In this document: in pieces, positions 1 to 10,300 of the stretch
Numbering within the stretch: the first letter of the stretch is position 1
How the letters are laid out: each line of letters starts with the position of its first letter
Origin: Butyrivibrio sp. VCB2006
GTDB lineage: Bacteria; Bacillota; Clostridia; Lachnospirales; Lachnospiraceae
Assembly: GCF_000420945.1 (NCBI RefSeq)
Contig: NZ_ATVX01000017.1
Location: forward strand, 25,866 to 89,865
Length of the DNA stretch: 64,000 nt
Direction: 5' to 3'
Made by a program: the position numbers and the translations under genes
Notes under the pieces: model-generated
Told to the model about the DNA's origin: nothing
The model's input: only the letters and a program-made list of their open reading frames with translations
Database searches by the model: none

Positions 1-47
1 AACTGTTTTACAGGCATTACGCCCATTTTGTTTTCTTTTGTAGTCAT
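1..47 (-). CDS. MATE-family efflux transporter, N-terminal fragment (runs off the window)
   Basis: On the reverse strand an ATG at 47-45 opens a frame that stays open to the window edge and reads MTTKENKMGVMPVKQ. The pattern N-K-M-G-x-M-P-V is the usual N-terminal start of Lachnospiraceae MATE (multi-antimicrobial extrusion) transporters, inner-membrane drug/cation antiporters of about 450 residues. Only 15 residues are visible, so the family call rests on this short signature. A weak purine-rich ribosome binding site (AAAAAGGA) lies upstream. The gene is divergent from manA; about 210 AT-rich bases separate them. Confidence 0.5.
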   Translation of the reverse strand, partial: MTTKENKMGVMPVKQ

Positions 48-258
48 AAAAAATCCTTTTTCTTTTTAAATAAACGATACGAGTCAAAAGTATAACATGT
101 AAATTATACATTATCCATTTGCAAACTGTAGGAAAAAGAATAAGAAATGGTTGAGTATATGGCAAAAATGTTGAATAAATATGATAATAGAAAAGTGAAA
201 GGTTGATAACGACATAATAAAACCTTATAATTCCTTAAATCAAAGAAAGGAAACAGAT

Positions 259-1197
259 ATGGGAATTTATGTACTTAAACCGGCATGTAAAGACTACCTG
301 TGGGGCGGCCATAAGCTGGTAGAAAAATATAATGTTGATTATTCCGGAGAAATCTGTGCTGAGGCTTGGACATTGTCCTGCCACAAAGACGGATTATCAA
401 TAATAACAAATGGTATCAATAAAGGCAAGACTCTGTCTGAACTTATAAACAACAAAGGCAAAGAAATTCTTGGTAAAAATTGTCTGAAATATAAGGATTT
501 TCCGATTCTGATCAAATTGATAGATGCTAAAAAAGCTCTGTCTATTCAGGTGCATCCTGATGATGAATATGCTCTTAAGCATGAGAACCAGTATGGTAAG
601 ACGGAAATGTGGTATGTGCTCGAGGCAGAAGAGGGTGCGTTCCTTTATCAGGGATTTGAAGAAGTAATATCCAAGGAAGAATTTGAAAAGAGGATAAAAG
701 AAAATACGCTAACAGAGGTTCTTCATAAGGAATATGTTAAGCCGGGAGACGTGATCTTTATTTCTCCGGGAACATTGCATTCAATAGGCGCCGGCCTGGT
801 TATTGCTGAAATTCAGCAAAGTTCGAACGTGACTTACAGGATCTATGATTATGGCAGGGTTGGAGCAGATGGAAAGCCAAGACAGCTTCATATTCAGCAG
901 TCTTTGGATGTTACAAAGATAGAGAAACCAGTAAAATACGAATCTCCAGATAAACATATGGTAAGTTGCGAGTTCTTTTGCGTAGATAAAATTGAAACAA
1001 CCGATAGTAAGGGCTATAGTTATAATGCAGATGACAGTTCTTTTGTAAGTATTCTGGTAACTGACGGAGAGGGCACTATAGCTACAGTAGACGAGCTCTT
1101 TAGTATCAAAAAAGGAGACTCTGTATTCGTAGAGGCTTCTACAGGTAAATTTGAAATAACCGGTAACATAAAGGCGGTTCAAACTATTGTTGGTTGA
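259..1197 (+). CDS. manA: Mannose-6-phosphate isomerase, class I
   Basis: Interconverts mannose 6-phosphate and fructose 6-phosphate in the cytoplasm, the entry point of mannose into glycolysis. The 312-residue protein has the short bacterial type I architecture, a cupin metalloenzyme. Zinc-site motifs are visible: SIQVHPDDEYA near residue 95, GKTEMWYVL near 113 and PGTLHSIGAGLVIAEIQQSS near 170-190, followed by the active-site stretch TYRIYDYGR. The start ATG follows an AAAGAAAGG ribosome binding site 9 bases upstream. It fits functionally with the beta-mannosidase gene at 22206, although the two are not adjacent. The next gene begins 24 bases downstream and may be co-transcribed. Confidence 0.95.
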   Translation: MGIYVLKPACKDYLWGGHKLVEKYNVDYSGEICAEAWTLSCHKDGLSIITNGINKGKTLSELINNKGKEILGKNCLKYKDFPILIKLIDAKKALSIQVHPDDEYALKHENQYGKTEMWYVLEAEEGAFLYQGFEEVISKEEFEKRIKENTLTEVLHKEYVKPGDVIFISPGTLHSIGAGLVIAEIQQSSNVTYRIYDYGRVGADGKPRQLHIQQSLDVTKIEKPVKYESPDKHMVSCEFFCVDKIETTDSKGYSYNADDSSFVSILVTDGEGTIATVDELFSIKKGDSVFVEASTGKFEITGNIKAVQTIVG

Positions 1198-1221
1198 CCT
1201 TAATAGGTATAAAATTATACT

Positions 1222-2865
1222 ATGAAACGTACACTATGCCGTTTGTTAATAACTGCATACTGCGCTATTCTCATGGTTTTAGCCCCTGCGATAAAAACCT
1301 GCGCAGAGGATTCTTTAGAGCGGCAATTTCACATTCTTTTTATCTCATCCTACGGATTTTCCAATGCCAGCGTTCCAGACACATTTAGAGGCTTTCAGGA
1401 CGGCGTAGAAGGGCTTAATATCGAAATCAACTATGATTTCATGGAGGCCCAGCAATTCTACGGTGCTACTGATATTGCCAATTTTGATAAATATCTTAGG
1501 TACAAGATCTTTTCTGTAAGAAACTTTGATCTTATTGCAGTGGCGGATGATCCGGCGCTAAGGTATGCCATCAATAACAGGAGCAAGCTCTTTCCCGATA
1601 TTCCACTAGTTTTCATGGGCATAAATAATATTACTGAGGCAACTACCGCAGCGGCAATGAAGAATGCTACAGGAATAGCTGAAAATCAGGATTTTGAAAA
1701 TAATTATGAGCTGATGAGGGATCTTTTCCCAAACAGGAACAGTCTTGTGGTCATTACAGATTCCACTGTAACAGGTCAGGGCGACTATGTGGAATTTATG
1801 AAATTTAAGGACCGTCACGACGATATTACCTGCAAAATAATAAATACCTCATATTATACTCAAAATGGCCTAAAACGGGCTTTAAATGCGCTAGGAAGCA
1901 ATGATATTATTCTCTTTCTGGATTTTGGCCTTGATGGGAATAAAAATAACTACTCACTGCCGAATGCGGCTGATTTTATAACTAAAAATACAAATAATAT
2001 TCCCATATTCAGACTTTCATCCTCGGATGTGGGTCATGGTGTTTTGGGAGGTATTTCCTATTCGTTTTATGATTCGGGATATATTGCTGGAACTATGGCA
2101 AAAGACATACTGATGGGCGCAGATCCGGATGATATGCCCCTTAAGACAGCCACTGTCACCACAACATATTTTGATCAGGATGCGATGGATAAATTCGGAA
2201 TTAAGGCGTATCAGTTGCCACTTGGTTCGGTCATAGTCAACGAACACGAGACCATTGCAAAGTTTTACAGAGAGAATAAGACCATCAGTAATCTGGCCAT
2301 AATAATAGCTATTTTGCTCATTGCTATCATTACTCATCTTTATTATTCCAACAGACGTAGACTTCAGATGGCCCGGACTGATTTCCTTACACAAATGCCT
2401 AACAGACTTAAGATAAATGAGGAAATAAGCCAGATTGTGGCAAATGGGACGCCTTATGGAATGGTCATGATCGATGTGGACCATTTTAAAGATGTGAACG
2501 ATACCTATGGCCATAAAGTTGGAGATGAGGTTATAAAAGCAGTTGCCAAGAGGCTAAAAGAGCTTGCGGATAAAGATGTTTCTTTTGCCAGACTTGGTGG
2601 TGATGAATTCTGCGCAATTTTCTATGAGCCATCAGAGGAAAAAGAGCGGATTATCTGTGAAAATATTATGGATATCATGGGAGATAAGCTTAAAACCTCA
2701 GCAGGAGAACTTCAGATAACTGTAAGTATTGGATGCGCGGTTTATCCTCAGGATGTGGGCGATCCTGATAAACTCATGGAATGCGCAGATAAGGCGCTGT
2801 ATGTGACAAAAGAGAATGGAAGAAACGGATATACCTTATTTAGCGGAATAGATAAGGCCGGCTGA
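1222..2865 (+). CDS. Membrane-bound diguanylate cyclase with an extracellular ABC-substrate-binding-like sensor
   Basis: Predicted to make c-di-GMP from two GTP in response to an extracytoplasmic ligand. Residues 1-28 form a signal peptide or N-terminal anchor. Residues about 35-340 resemble the ABC_sub_bind (PF04392) type of periplasmic-binding fold found in sensor proteins. A transmembrane helix lies near 352-374, followed by a GGDEF domain (about 385-540) with an intact GGDEF signature at 459-463 and the DxDxFKxxND-type motif IDVDHFKDVND. The RxxD product-inhibition site expected nine residues before GGDEF is absent (D and V occupy the key positions), so feedback inhibition may be lost. 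There is no clear ribosome binding site; the start is 24 bases after manA and may be translationally coupled. The 3' end overlaps the convergent gene by 30 bases. Confidence 0.85.
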   Translation: MKRTLCRLLITAYCAILMVLAPAIKTCAEDSLERQFHILFISSYGFSNASVPDTFRGFQDGVEGLNIEINYDFMEAQQFYGATDIANFDKYLRYKIFSVRNFDLIAVADDPALRYAINNRSKLFPDIPLVFMGINNITEATTAAAMKNATGIAENQDFENNYELMRDLFPNRNSLVVITDSTVTGQGDYVEFMKFKDRHDDITCKIINTSYYTQNGLKRALNALGSNDIILFLDFGLDGNKNNYSLPNAADFITKNTNNIPIFRLSSSDVGHGVLGGISYSFYDSGYIAGTMAKDILMGADPDDMPLKTATVTTTYFDQDAMDKFGIKAYQLPLGSVIVNEHETIAKFYRENKTISNLAIIIAILLIAIITHLYYSNRRRLQMARTDFLTQMPNRLKINEEISQIVANGTPYGMVMIDVDHFKDVNDTYGHKVGDEVIKAVAKRLKELADKDVSFARLGGDEFCAIFYEPSEEKERIICENIMDIMGDKLKTSAGELQITVSIGCAVYPQDVGDPDKLMECADKALYVTKENGRNGYTLFSGIDKAG

Positions 2866-4020
2866 ATTACGCCTGTAATAGCCGGTATCAAAGAGTTGCG
2901 ACTCGATATTATCTGCAGTCACGACGATAGGTTCAAGCAGATATGAAGAGACAATCTTTTTACCATTGTCATAATCTGTGGTGTTGAAGGAACATTTAAA
3001 GTCCCAGTCAGATTCATTTATAAGGTCTTCAGCAGGTCTTTTGCCATCTAAAAGAGCCATGCTTAAAGCAACGGTTACTATGGACTCCTCTCTAAGAGCC
3101 TTGAAAACCGTCATACCCTGAGTCCCATTGATGATATTGTAAATATTGGCTATATCAGCGTCCTGTCCGGTTACCGCGACAGGATTTTTTGATTTGTAAT
3201 CAGTTTCCAGGGCTCGTACTGCCCCAAGAGCCGTTGAATCGTTGGCGCACAAAACAGCATCCAACTTCACATTTTCAGGATAGTAGGAATTGAGAATAAT
3301 CTGAAGGCGCTGTTGGGCAATGTCAGAAGACCACTGGGCTGTAGAGGTTTCATAAAAGTTGACCTGACCGGACAATGATACGAGTTTTTTCGAATCAAAG
3401 AATGGCTTAAGTGTGTCCATTGCGCCGTTGTAGAAATAACGAGCGTTATTATCAACGGGGTCGCCTGTGACCAGTTCGATGTTCTTGGGAGTCTCGGTAT
3501 TAGCAAGGCCCAGAATCCTTATAATGTACTGGGCCTGCAATACACCAACTTTATAATTGTCAAAAGAAACATAGTAATCAACTACATCTGAATCCATCAG
3601 GAGACGATCGTAGGCTATTACGGCCACGTTTACGGATTTCGCTATATTCAGAACTTCAGTAAGAGCAGCGCCGTCTACCGCAGCGATAACCAAAAGATCA
3701 GCACCTTCCCTTATCATATCCATAATATCGTCGGCCTGAGTGTCTATAAGGTTATTGGCATACCTTAGAAGTACTTCGCATCCTCTTTTCTCAAATTGCG
3801 CACGTAAATAAGACCCATCCTTATTCCAACGCTCAAGAAGCCTGTCCGGCATGGAAATTCCTACCACAGTACGGCCATCGTCTGAGTGGGTATCAACGAT
3901 TTCCGGCATATCCATAGTGACGGGGGCTTCGGTGACAGTCTTTTCCTGAGGCTTTTGGCATGCATACAGGCACACCGAAAAAAGTGCAATTGTCAGAAGA
4001 AGTGCGATATATCTTTTCAT
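2836..4020 (-). CDS. Sugar-binding lipoprotein (XylF/RbsB-like periplasmic binding protein 1 family)
   Basis: A 394-residue protein with a lipoprotein signal peptide (CLYAC, lipid on Cys21) and a type I periplasmic binding protein fold like xylose- and multiple-sugar-binding proteins. Visible family elements are VVGISMPDRLLERW at the start of the fold, ADLLVIAAVDGAAL, VIAYDRLLMDSDVVDYYVSF and DAVLCANDSTALGAVRAL. It is the last gene of a three-gene reverse operon and starts 2 bases after the chemoreceptor stop codon. No permease or ATPase gene is nearby. The likely role, by inference, is to present a sugar to the chemoreceptor rather than to a transporter; feeding a distant transporter is also possible. 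The 3' end overlaps the diguanylate cyclase gene tail to tail. Confidence 0.85.
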   Translation of the reverse strand: MKRYIALLLTIALFSVCLYACQKPQEKTVTEAPVTMDMPEIVDTHSDDGRTVVGISMPDRLLERWNKDGSYLRAQFEKRGCEVLLRYANNLIDTQADDIMDMIREGADLLVIAAVDGAALTEVLNIAKSVNVAVIAYDRLLMDSDVVDYYVSFDNYKVGVLQAQYIIRILGLANTETPKNIELVTGDPVDNNARYFYNGAMDTLKPFFDSKKLVSLSGQVNFYETSTAQWSSDIAQQRLQIILNSYYPENVKLDAVLCANDSTALGAVRALETDYKSKNPVAVTGQDADIANIYNIINGTQGMTVFKALREESIVTVALSMALLDGKRPAEDLINESDWDFKCSFNTTDYDNGKKIVSSYLLEPIVVTADNIESQLFDTGYYRRNSAGLIYSAK

Positions 4021-4022
4021 GG

Positions 4023-5792
4023 TTACAGCGATTTGAATCTTTGTGTTGTATCTGAAAGCTGCTCGGTAATTTCGTTATTCTTGCCAATGGCTTCAGAGAT
4101 CTTCTTGATACCACCAACGATTTCAGATGAATTTTCCGCAGATGAAGAGATGGCAATAGAGCTTTCTTTTATGGAATCAGTGATCATCTGAACATTCTCT
4201 ACCATCTCATGCATTATGCTGTTAAGGTGCTCAGCTTTATTGTCGAATTCTCCAAGCATTTCATCCATAATATCGGCTGTGTGCTCGTATTTTTCTCCGG
4301 TAGAAACAAATTCGTCGTAGTCGCTAAGAACAGTACCATTGATATAATCAAGGGCGGTCTGAGCGTTCTGGGCAAGGCGGTTAACGGCTTCTGTAACTTC
4401 TGTACTGATAACCTGGATGTTTCCGGCGGTTTGTCTGCTGTTTTCAGCCAAAGCACTGATTTCCTGGGCAACAACAGCAAAGCCTTTACCTGCATCACCA
4501 GCTCTTGCAGCTTCTATGGAAGCGTTGAGGGCAAGGAGATTTGTCTGGCCTGCAATATCAAGGATAACTTTGGTAAGCTCGCCAATCTGTCCAACCTTCT
4601 CGGAATCCTGAACAGATTTGGAAAGAACCTCAGATAGCTGTGATACCTGGCTGGCAGCATCAGTTTTCTTTTCATTTACACGGCTCTTAAGTTCAAGGGC
4701 TTCCTGTTTAATAGTAGTAGCTGTATCGGTACCTGAAAGTGCCTGATCTGCAATATCCTGGGCGGCGGAACGAACCTCTTCTACCTTGCCGTTGATGGCT
4801 TCAACGGTGCCGGAGAGAGTCTCCATGTTTGCAGAGAGTTCTTCAAGTGCTGCAGAGGTATTTGTTACGTTGTCATCTGCAATTCTAAGCTGGGATGAAA
4901 CCTCTTCAGCAGAATTTGTAAGGACTATAGAGCCTTCTTTTACATCTTTCAGGATTCCCTGAAGCGTTTCAATAAAGTGGTTTATACCGGTGGTAATAAA
5001 CATAAGCTCAGATTTGGTTTTTGTCTTAATTCTGGTAGTCAGATCACCATTTCCGGCTTCGATATTGGTGATCATTTCATTAACCTCATCACTGATAGAT
5101 CTAATCTTACGAACGATGTTCTTGTAGCTTACAAGGAAGTTGACAATGATTAGGAGTAAAATAACAACCGTTCCGATTAAAGCGGTGAAGTTTCCTGACT
5201 GCAACAGGGCGTTCATCTGTGATGTTGTGGCTGCAGCGGAGGAGGAAATTGCCTCGTCCAATACCTTAGTTGAATGGAAAATAGCTATTTTTTGAATTTC
5301 AGCTTTATCAAAAAGAATGGTATAGGCTGAGGCCTGGTCTCCGGCATCGCACTTGGAGATGGCTGAGTCTATCAGGGCAACCATTCTGTCGTACTGGCTC
5401 GATATTTCCTGAAGCTGCTGATTAACAGTTTCATCATTGTAGCTTGCAAAATCACTGTTAAGGGTAGCAATATCCTCTTTTACCAGGGCCTTAACGGCTT
5501 CGATCTGAGGTAAAAGAGCCTGCTGGGTCTCCACAGCATCGGCGGCAACATATCCTGTAGTCTGATCATAGAGGGACATTACGTCGTTTTTCAAAGCTGC
5601 TTCGTGCTGAGTCAGGGCCATCATGTGATCGAACATTTCGATACTGGTTCCGGTGGATTTCTTCATGGACAGCATTACCATGATCATAACCACAACGAAG
5701 GCAACTAGCATGAGAAGGTTAAGGGAAGAAAGCTGAAAAACGATTGAATCTTTGGTTTTTACTTTGATATTTTTTGTATCTTTCATGTTCAT
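4023..5792 (-). CDS. Methyl-accepting chemotaxis protein
   Basis: Transmembrane chemoreceptor that signals through CheW and CheA to the flagella. Order of parts: transmembrane helix near residues 24-45, a four-helix-bundle extracellular sensor (about 48-195), second membrane helix near 200-222 ([15 protein letters not shown]), HAMP (about 222-280), and the cytoplasmic signalling hairpin. The conserved tip is seen in [20 protein letters not shown], followed by [17 protein letters not shown]. No CheB/CheR-tether pentapeptide is seen at the C-terminus. Start choice is uncertain: GTG 5795, ATG 5792 and ATG 5786 all follow a double AGGAGGAGG; 5792 or 5786 is best spaced. The gene lies between two binding-protein genes in one operon (10 and 2 base gaps), so ligand recognition through binding proteins is likely. 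Confidence 0.95.
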   Translation of the reverse strand: MNMKDTKNIKVKTKDSIVFQLSSLNLLMLVAFVVVMIMVMLSMKKSTGTSIEMFDHMMALTQHEAALKNDVMSLYDQTTGYVAADAVETQQALLPQIEAVKALVKEDIATLNSDFASYNDETVNQQLQEISSQYDRMVALIDSAISKCDAGDQASAYTILFDKAEIQKIAIFHSTKVLDEAISSSAAATTSQMNALLQSGNFTALIGTVVILLLIIVNFLVSYKNIVRKIRSISDEVNEMITNIEAGNGDLTTRIKTKTKSELMFITTGINHFIETLQGILKDVKEGSIVLTNSAEEVSSQLRIADDNVTNTSAALEELSANMETLSGTVEAINGKVEEVRSAAQDIADQALSGTDTATTIKQEALELKSRVNEKKTDAASQVSQLSEVLSKSVQDSEKVGQIGELTKVILDIAGQTNLLALNASIEAARAGDAGKGFAVVAQEISALAENSRQTAGNIQVISTEVTEAVNRLAQNAQTALDYINGTVLSDYDEFVSTGEKYEHTADIMDEMLGEFDNKAEHLNSIMHEMVENVQMITDSIKESSIAISSSAENSSEIVGGIKKISEAIGKNNEITEQLSDTTQRFKSL

Positions 5793-5802
5793 CACCTCCT
5801 CC

Positions 5803-7098
5803 TTACAGTTTCTTATACCAGTCAGTGGTTATTTTCTGGACTTCTTTTACGAATCCTGCTGCATCTATCTCGCCCTTAGCAAATTTCTGATAGGCAAAGG
5901 CTATACCCTTTTGTCCCAGGTTTTCCGGCATGTCCATCCAGTGCCAACTGGAGGTTTTTCCGGCTGAAATATATTGTGAAATAACTGATGCGAAAGGATC
6001 TGATGCCACGTATTTACAATCTTTGAAAGGACTGATGAATCCGGCGCCTTCTACAAGGATTTGCTGTGCCGAATCCTCTGAACACCACTGAAGGAAGGCC
6101 TTTGCAGCCTCTACATTGCCTTCTTTTGAAACTGCCCACCAGGAAGGAGCGCTGGTAAGAATTGTTTCCATGCCGTCCTGGAATGCATATGGTGCCATGC
6201 CGACAGCAAAGCTTCCTGCTGCGGCGTAAGCATCTGAAGATGAAAGAGTTGCACCAATCCAGGATCCTTGCGTTACAAAGGCATATTTGCCGGAAGCAAA
6301 GTTTGCAACCTGATCATCATAGGTGCCATCTACCACAAGGTCAGGATCGGAATATTCTATGAAAAGACCCATCATTTCGGCATAGTCGGTAAAGCGTGCT
6401 GTATCAAGCTGTCCACCGTTATTGAGAAGATCTATATAAGTTGTGTCACTTCTTGAAAGGCCTGAGTCGATATAAGCACCAAATAGGTGGTTTCCACTGG
6501 ACCAGCCAAGGTTTTCGGGTTCTGCGCAGTAGCCTACAACAGCTTTGAGACCCAGAGAATCTTTTTTGGCATCGATAGCTTCGAATGCTGCTTTCATTGC
6601 GGCAGGCCCGGTTATTGATGCAGGATCCACACCGCATTTTTCTAGGATGTTGGCATTATAGGCAAGACCTATAGCCTCTGTGGTGTATGGAAATCCCAGA
6701 GTGCCGTAGGCGCTGTCAACATAGGCGGCATCAGTTCTTCCTGCCCAGTCCTGGTCTGATAGGTCCACAAGAAGTCCGTCCCAGTTGCTAAATCCCGAGG
6801 CCTCGCAGGCGATGATATCCGGCATTTGATCTGACAGATAATAGCCCTTAAGTGTTGCCTGGGCATCTACGCCGGCAGGTACGTTAAGGACTTCGACTTT
6901 TATGCCGGTTTCCTTTTCATATTGGCTTGCGAGGGTTCCAATCTGTTCTGAAACCTCACTCTTTATGTTCAGCAGCCTAAGTGTTCCCTCGAAAGCAGCT
7001 TCTGTAGTCACATCTTCTGTCTGAGATGCTCCGCAGCCGCCAAGAACCAGGCATGCCAAAAGAATTAAACTGATAGCAATGGCGTTGACCCTTCTCAT
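5803..7098 (-). CDS. Extracellular solute-binding lipoprotein, family 1
   Basis: A carbohydrate-type binding protein of about 431 residues, with lipobox [10 protein letters not shown] at the N-terminus and the mature fold typical of MalE/UgpB-like (SBP family 1) proteins: [20 protein letters not shown] early, DLSDQDWAG in the middle, and the closing [23 protein letters not shown] 7098 is preferred to the upstream TTG at 7104 because AGGA lies 8 bases before it. It is the first gene of the binding protein, chemoreceptor, binding protein operon. Permease genes, which normally accompany this family, are missing. Inferred role: sensing and presenting a sugar for chemotaxis. Alternatively it serves a transporter encoded elsewhere. 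Confidence 0.85.
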   Translation of the reverse strand: MRRVNAIAISLILLACLVLGGCGASQTEDVTTEAAFEGTLRLLNIKSEVSEQIGTLASQYEKETGIKVEVLNVPAGVDAQATLKGYYLSDQMPDIIACEASGFSNWDGLLVDLSDQDWAGRTDAAYVDSAYGTLGFPYTTEAIGLAYNANILEKCGVDPASITGPAAMKAAFEAIDAKKDSLGLKAVVGYCAEPENLGWSSGNHLFGAYIDSGLSRSDTTYIDLLNNGGQLDTARFTDYAEMMGLFIEYSDPDLVVDGTYDDQVANFASGKYAFVTQGSWIGATLSSSDAYAAAGSFAVGMAPYAFQDGMETILTSAPSWWAVSKEGNVEAAKAFLQWCSEDSAQQILVEGAGFISPFKDCKYVASDPFASVISQYISAGKTSSWHWMDMPENLGQKGIAFAYQKFAKGEIDAAGFVKEVQKITTDWYKKL

Positions 7099-7344
7099 AA
7101 TCAATATCCTTTCCTACTAGTTCCTGAAAAAATGAACGACAATAAACGCATAACAAATTCGTTATAACACAAATTAATTATCGCGCAATGGTAAGGCCTC
7201 TCCAATTAAAATCCTATTAAGAATTTGGGAAAAGATAATTAATATTTTTTATAAAAAAACAATAAAATTTCGCCAAATTTGTTCGATATTGTAATAAAAT
7301 AATATGAGGGAATTTTTATACTTTTTTATGTGTGGAGATGTGGT

Positions 7345-10300
7345 ATGAAAAAGCGTGTTGTATCTATTCTAATTGCAGGAGTTCTTTTCTTTTCCAACAT
7401 TGGTGTGACATCCTTTGCTGCTAATTCAAGTGCAAATGATGCATCTAGTGCTTCATCAAGCGAAGCGTCCACTGAAGCCGGTGCTGGAAGTTCATTAGGT
7501 GATCCCGGTGAACAAGTAAATAATGATGCTAATGGCGTGGAGGAAGCCGGTTATTTCAAGATAACCGATTTTGCTGACCTGCCTGAAGATATATCCAATC
7601 AGAAAATTCGCGTAGGCGGAAGTTTGGAAGATCTTGAGCTGCCTGATACTCTGGAGGTTATAGTTGAACCTGATCCGGAGCATGACGAGCGCATAGAAAG
7701 AGGTCTTGAAAAAGAGCGTGAGCGCCTTATGCGTGAAAGATTAGAGCGCCTTAGAGAAGAGCTTGAAGCTGAACAGGCCGGCGAGAGCGCAAGCGAAGAT
7801 AGCTCGGAGGAAGATGATGCAGCATCTTCTGCTAGTTCTGAGGAAGAGGATGGAGATAAGCTCTTTTTCTTTGGAGATGATGAGGCAATCACTGATGATT
7901 CAGGTGAGCTTAGCGAAGAAGCAGAGGCTGAAGAAGAGGCTATAGAAGATACAACCACAATAGAAGACGAATCAAATCCTACCACAGAATCTACTGTTGA
8001 TAACAGCACAGAGGCAGATACACAGGAGTCTTCAGACGTAATAATTATTCCTACAGAGGATGCAACAGTAAATGAACTGAACGAGTCAACAGACGGTTCA
8101 TCAGAGAGTGCGTCAGAGGCTTCTTCAGAACAGGGCTTGGTTTCATGGCTTAAGCATACATTTAGAAACGCAGCTGTTGCATATGCGGCAGATGTTGAAG
8201 AAAAGACTCAGCTTGATGAGAATGCTAATGTTCAGCTGATTTCAGATGTTGAATGGATCATGGAGGCTGATTATAACTACGGCGAAGAGGAGTTCAATCC
8301 TGATACTGAGGGTAAGATTTATCTTTTCACTCCGGTTCTAAAGATTCCGGATACATACTATATCGAGGACGAACTTCCTATTATCACTGTATTTGTCACA
8401 GACGATTACTATGCATTCGATGAAGAAACAGTTGTTGATGACGTTAAGATCCGCGTTAGAGCTGACAAGGGTGTATTCCCGGAGGGATCAAGAGTAACAG
8501 CCAAGAAGCTTGTTGAAGAAGACGAGCAGAAGGTAAAAGAGCTTGTTGATGAGCAGATTGATACAGAGAATATCGTAAAAGAGTACAGCTTTGACATTAC
8601 CATTAAAGATAGAGACAACAATGAGGTTCAGCCTGACACAGAAAAAGGGCGTGTAGTTGTTTCTTTTGAAGCTGCTGAAGTTGCAGACGAGGCACTTGAA
8701 GCAGAAGTTTACCATATTATTGATGAGTCCAAGGACGATAAGGAGCAGGAGCCTGTAGAGGCTGTGGCTCTTGGTAGTGAGCGCTCAAAAGAGAGAGTTC
8801 TTACTATATATGATGAGAATTCAGTTCTTAAGGCTGAGAAACTTGAGGCTGAAGTTGTAGAGTTTGAGGATGTAAAGGTTCTTGAGGCTGAGACAACAGG
8901 GTTCTCGACATATAAGGTTATATTCAAGATTGTTGAAAAGATTGATGATACCGTATATGAGTACAAGTATGAAGTGACAACATCGACAGTCATTCCTGTA
9001 AAAGATATATTGGGTAATGCAGTTGATCCTGGTCAAAATGAAGAAGATACAAGTGATGATACTCCGTTGTATTTACCAGACAATTATAAAATTAAGAAAG
9101 TAACGCTTGGTAATGGGAAAAATTCTAATGAATATTTGTATGTAGGTAATCTTTGTGCGACTACTAATAGCAATCAAGTAGTTCCAGAGGATGATCCTAG
9201 TACAGGCATGTATAAGGAAAGCGAGGATGGAACAGGCGAATGGTTTGTTATTGTGAAGCAGCCTTATGCATATGACGCTAAGAATCCTCAAACATTGCTG
9301 GTTACTTTTGAAAATACAGGCTTGGATCCAATATCGATCAGCTTGACTTCATGTGAAGAGTATTCTAGTGCAGAATCGGATAATTATGGATATCCAACAG
9401 CATCAATGCTATCTAATAAGGGATTTATGCTTTACATGCCCACTGTTGATTATAATGAGGAATCAGGAAAACTGCATCCTATAATGTATCAGTGGCAGCA
9501 CTGTACCGATAACAAGAACTTTAAAGACATTGATTTGGCTAATACTAAGTCATTTGGATCAGCTACTGTTGGAGAATGGTATCGGTGTTTAGTTAATGGT
9601 ACGCCTAGTGAATCTGTTCAAGTGGTAACAGCAAGAAACGATGGTAAGAAAAGAACGTGGACTGACTGTCATGACAGCGACCAGAGGTATGTTAGTAACG
9701 GACTTATGGCATACACTATGTATGGAAGGAACAAGATAGATGTTGTTGGCGAATTTTCTAGTGGTGGAAAGAAATATATGCTTCAATCTACTATTGGTGG
9801 AGGAGGATGGACAACTTATCCGAAAGAATCTGAAGATCAGGAATTAGTTTATCGTGACGACATTTTCTTCTATTTCACTGAGAGTAAGTCATTAGTTGTA
9901 GATACATTTCTAAAGGCTGGAACTAATAAATTTGCTATTACAGCAAATGCTCAAATAGGAGATCACGAAAAAAATACCGCAATAGCTACTGAGGCGGATG
10001 AATACGAATTGGAGAGACTTGCTATTGTTGGAGCTAAAAATCAAGATGCAATCCAGACAGCCATAAATGTTGGAACTGGCAATAGTATTCCTTCACTTCT
10101 GGTAATTCCAAAAACAAATACAGGACTGAAGTACTATATTGGAAAAACTAATTCACAGGAGCCATATAAAACTAGAGAAAAAACCATTGTTGAGGATACA
10201 AAGCCGGGCACAAGTATATCGTGGGAATCGAGTAGCTTAACCGAAGTAGAAGTTGAGTTTAAGCTTGCTGGCGCAGCTGCTAACAAGATTCTGCCAGCTG

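Noticed and set aside
7105..7344. Divergent promoters between the binding-protein operon and the sortase-fusion gene
   Set aside because: The 240-base AT-rich gap surely holds promoters, but no -35/-10 pair with good spacing stood out, so none is annotated.
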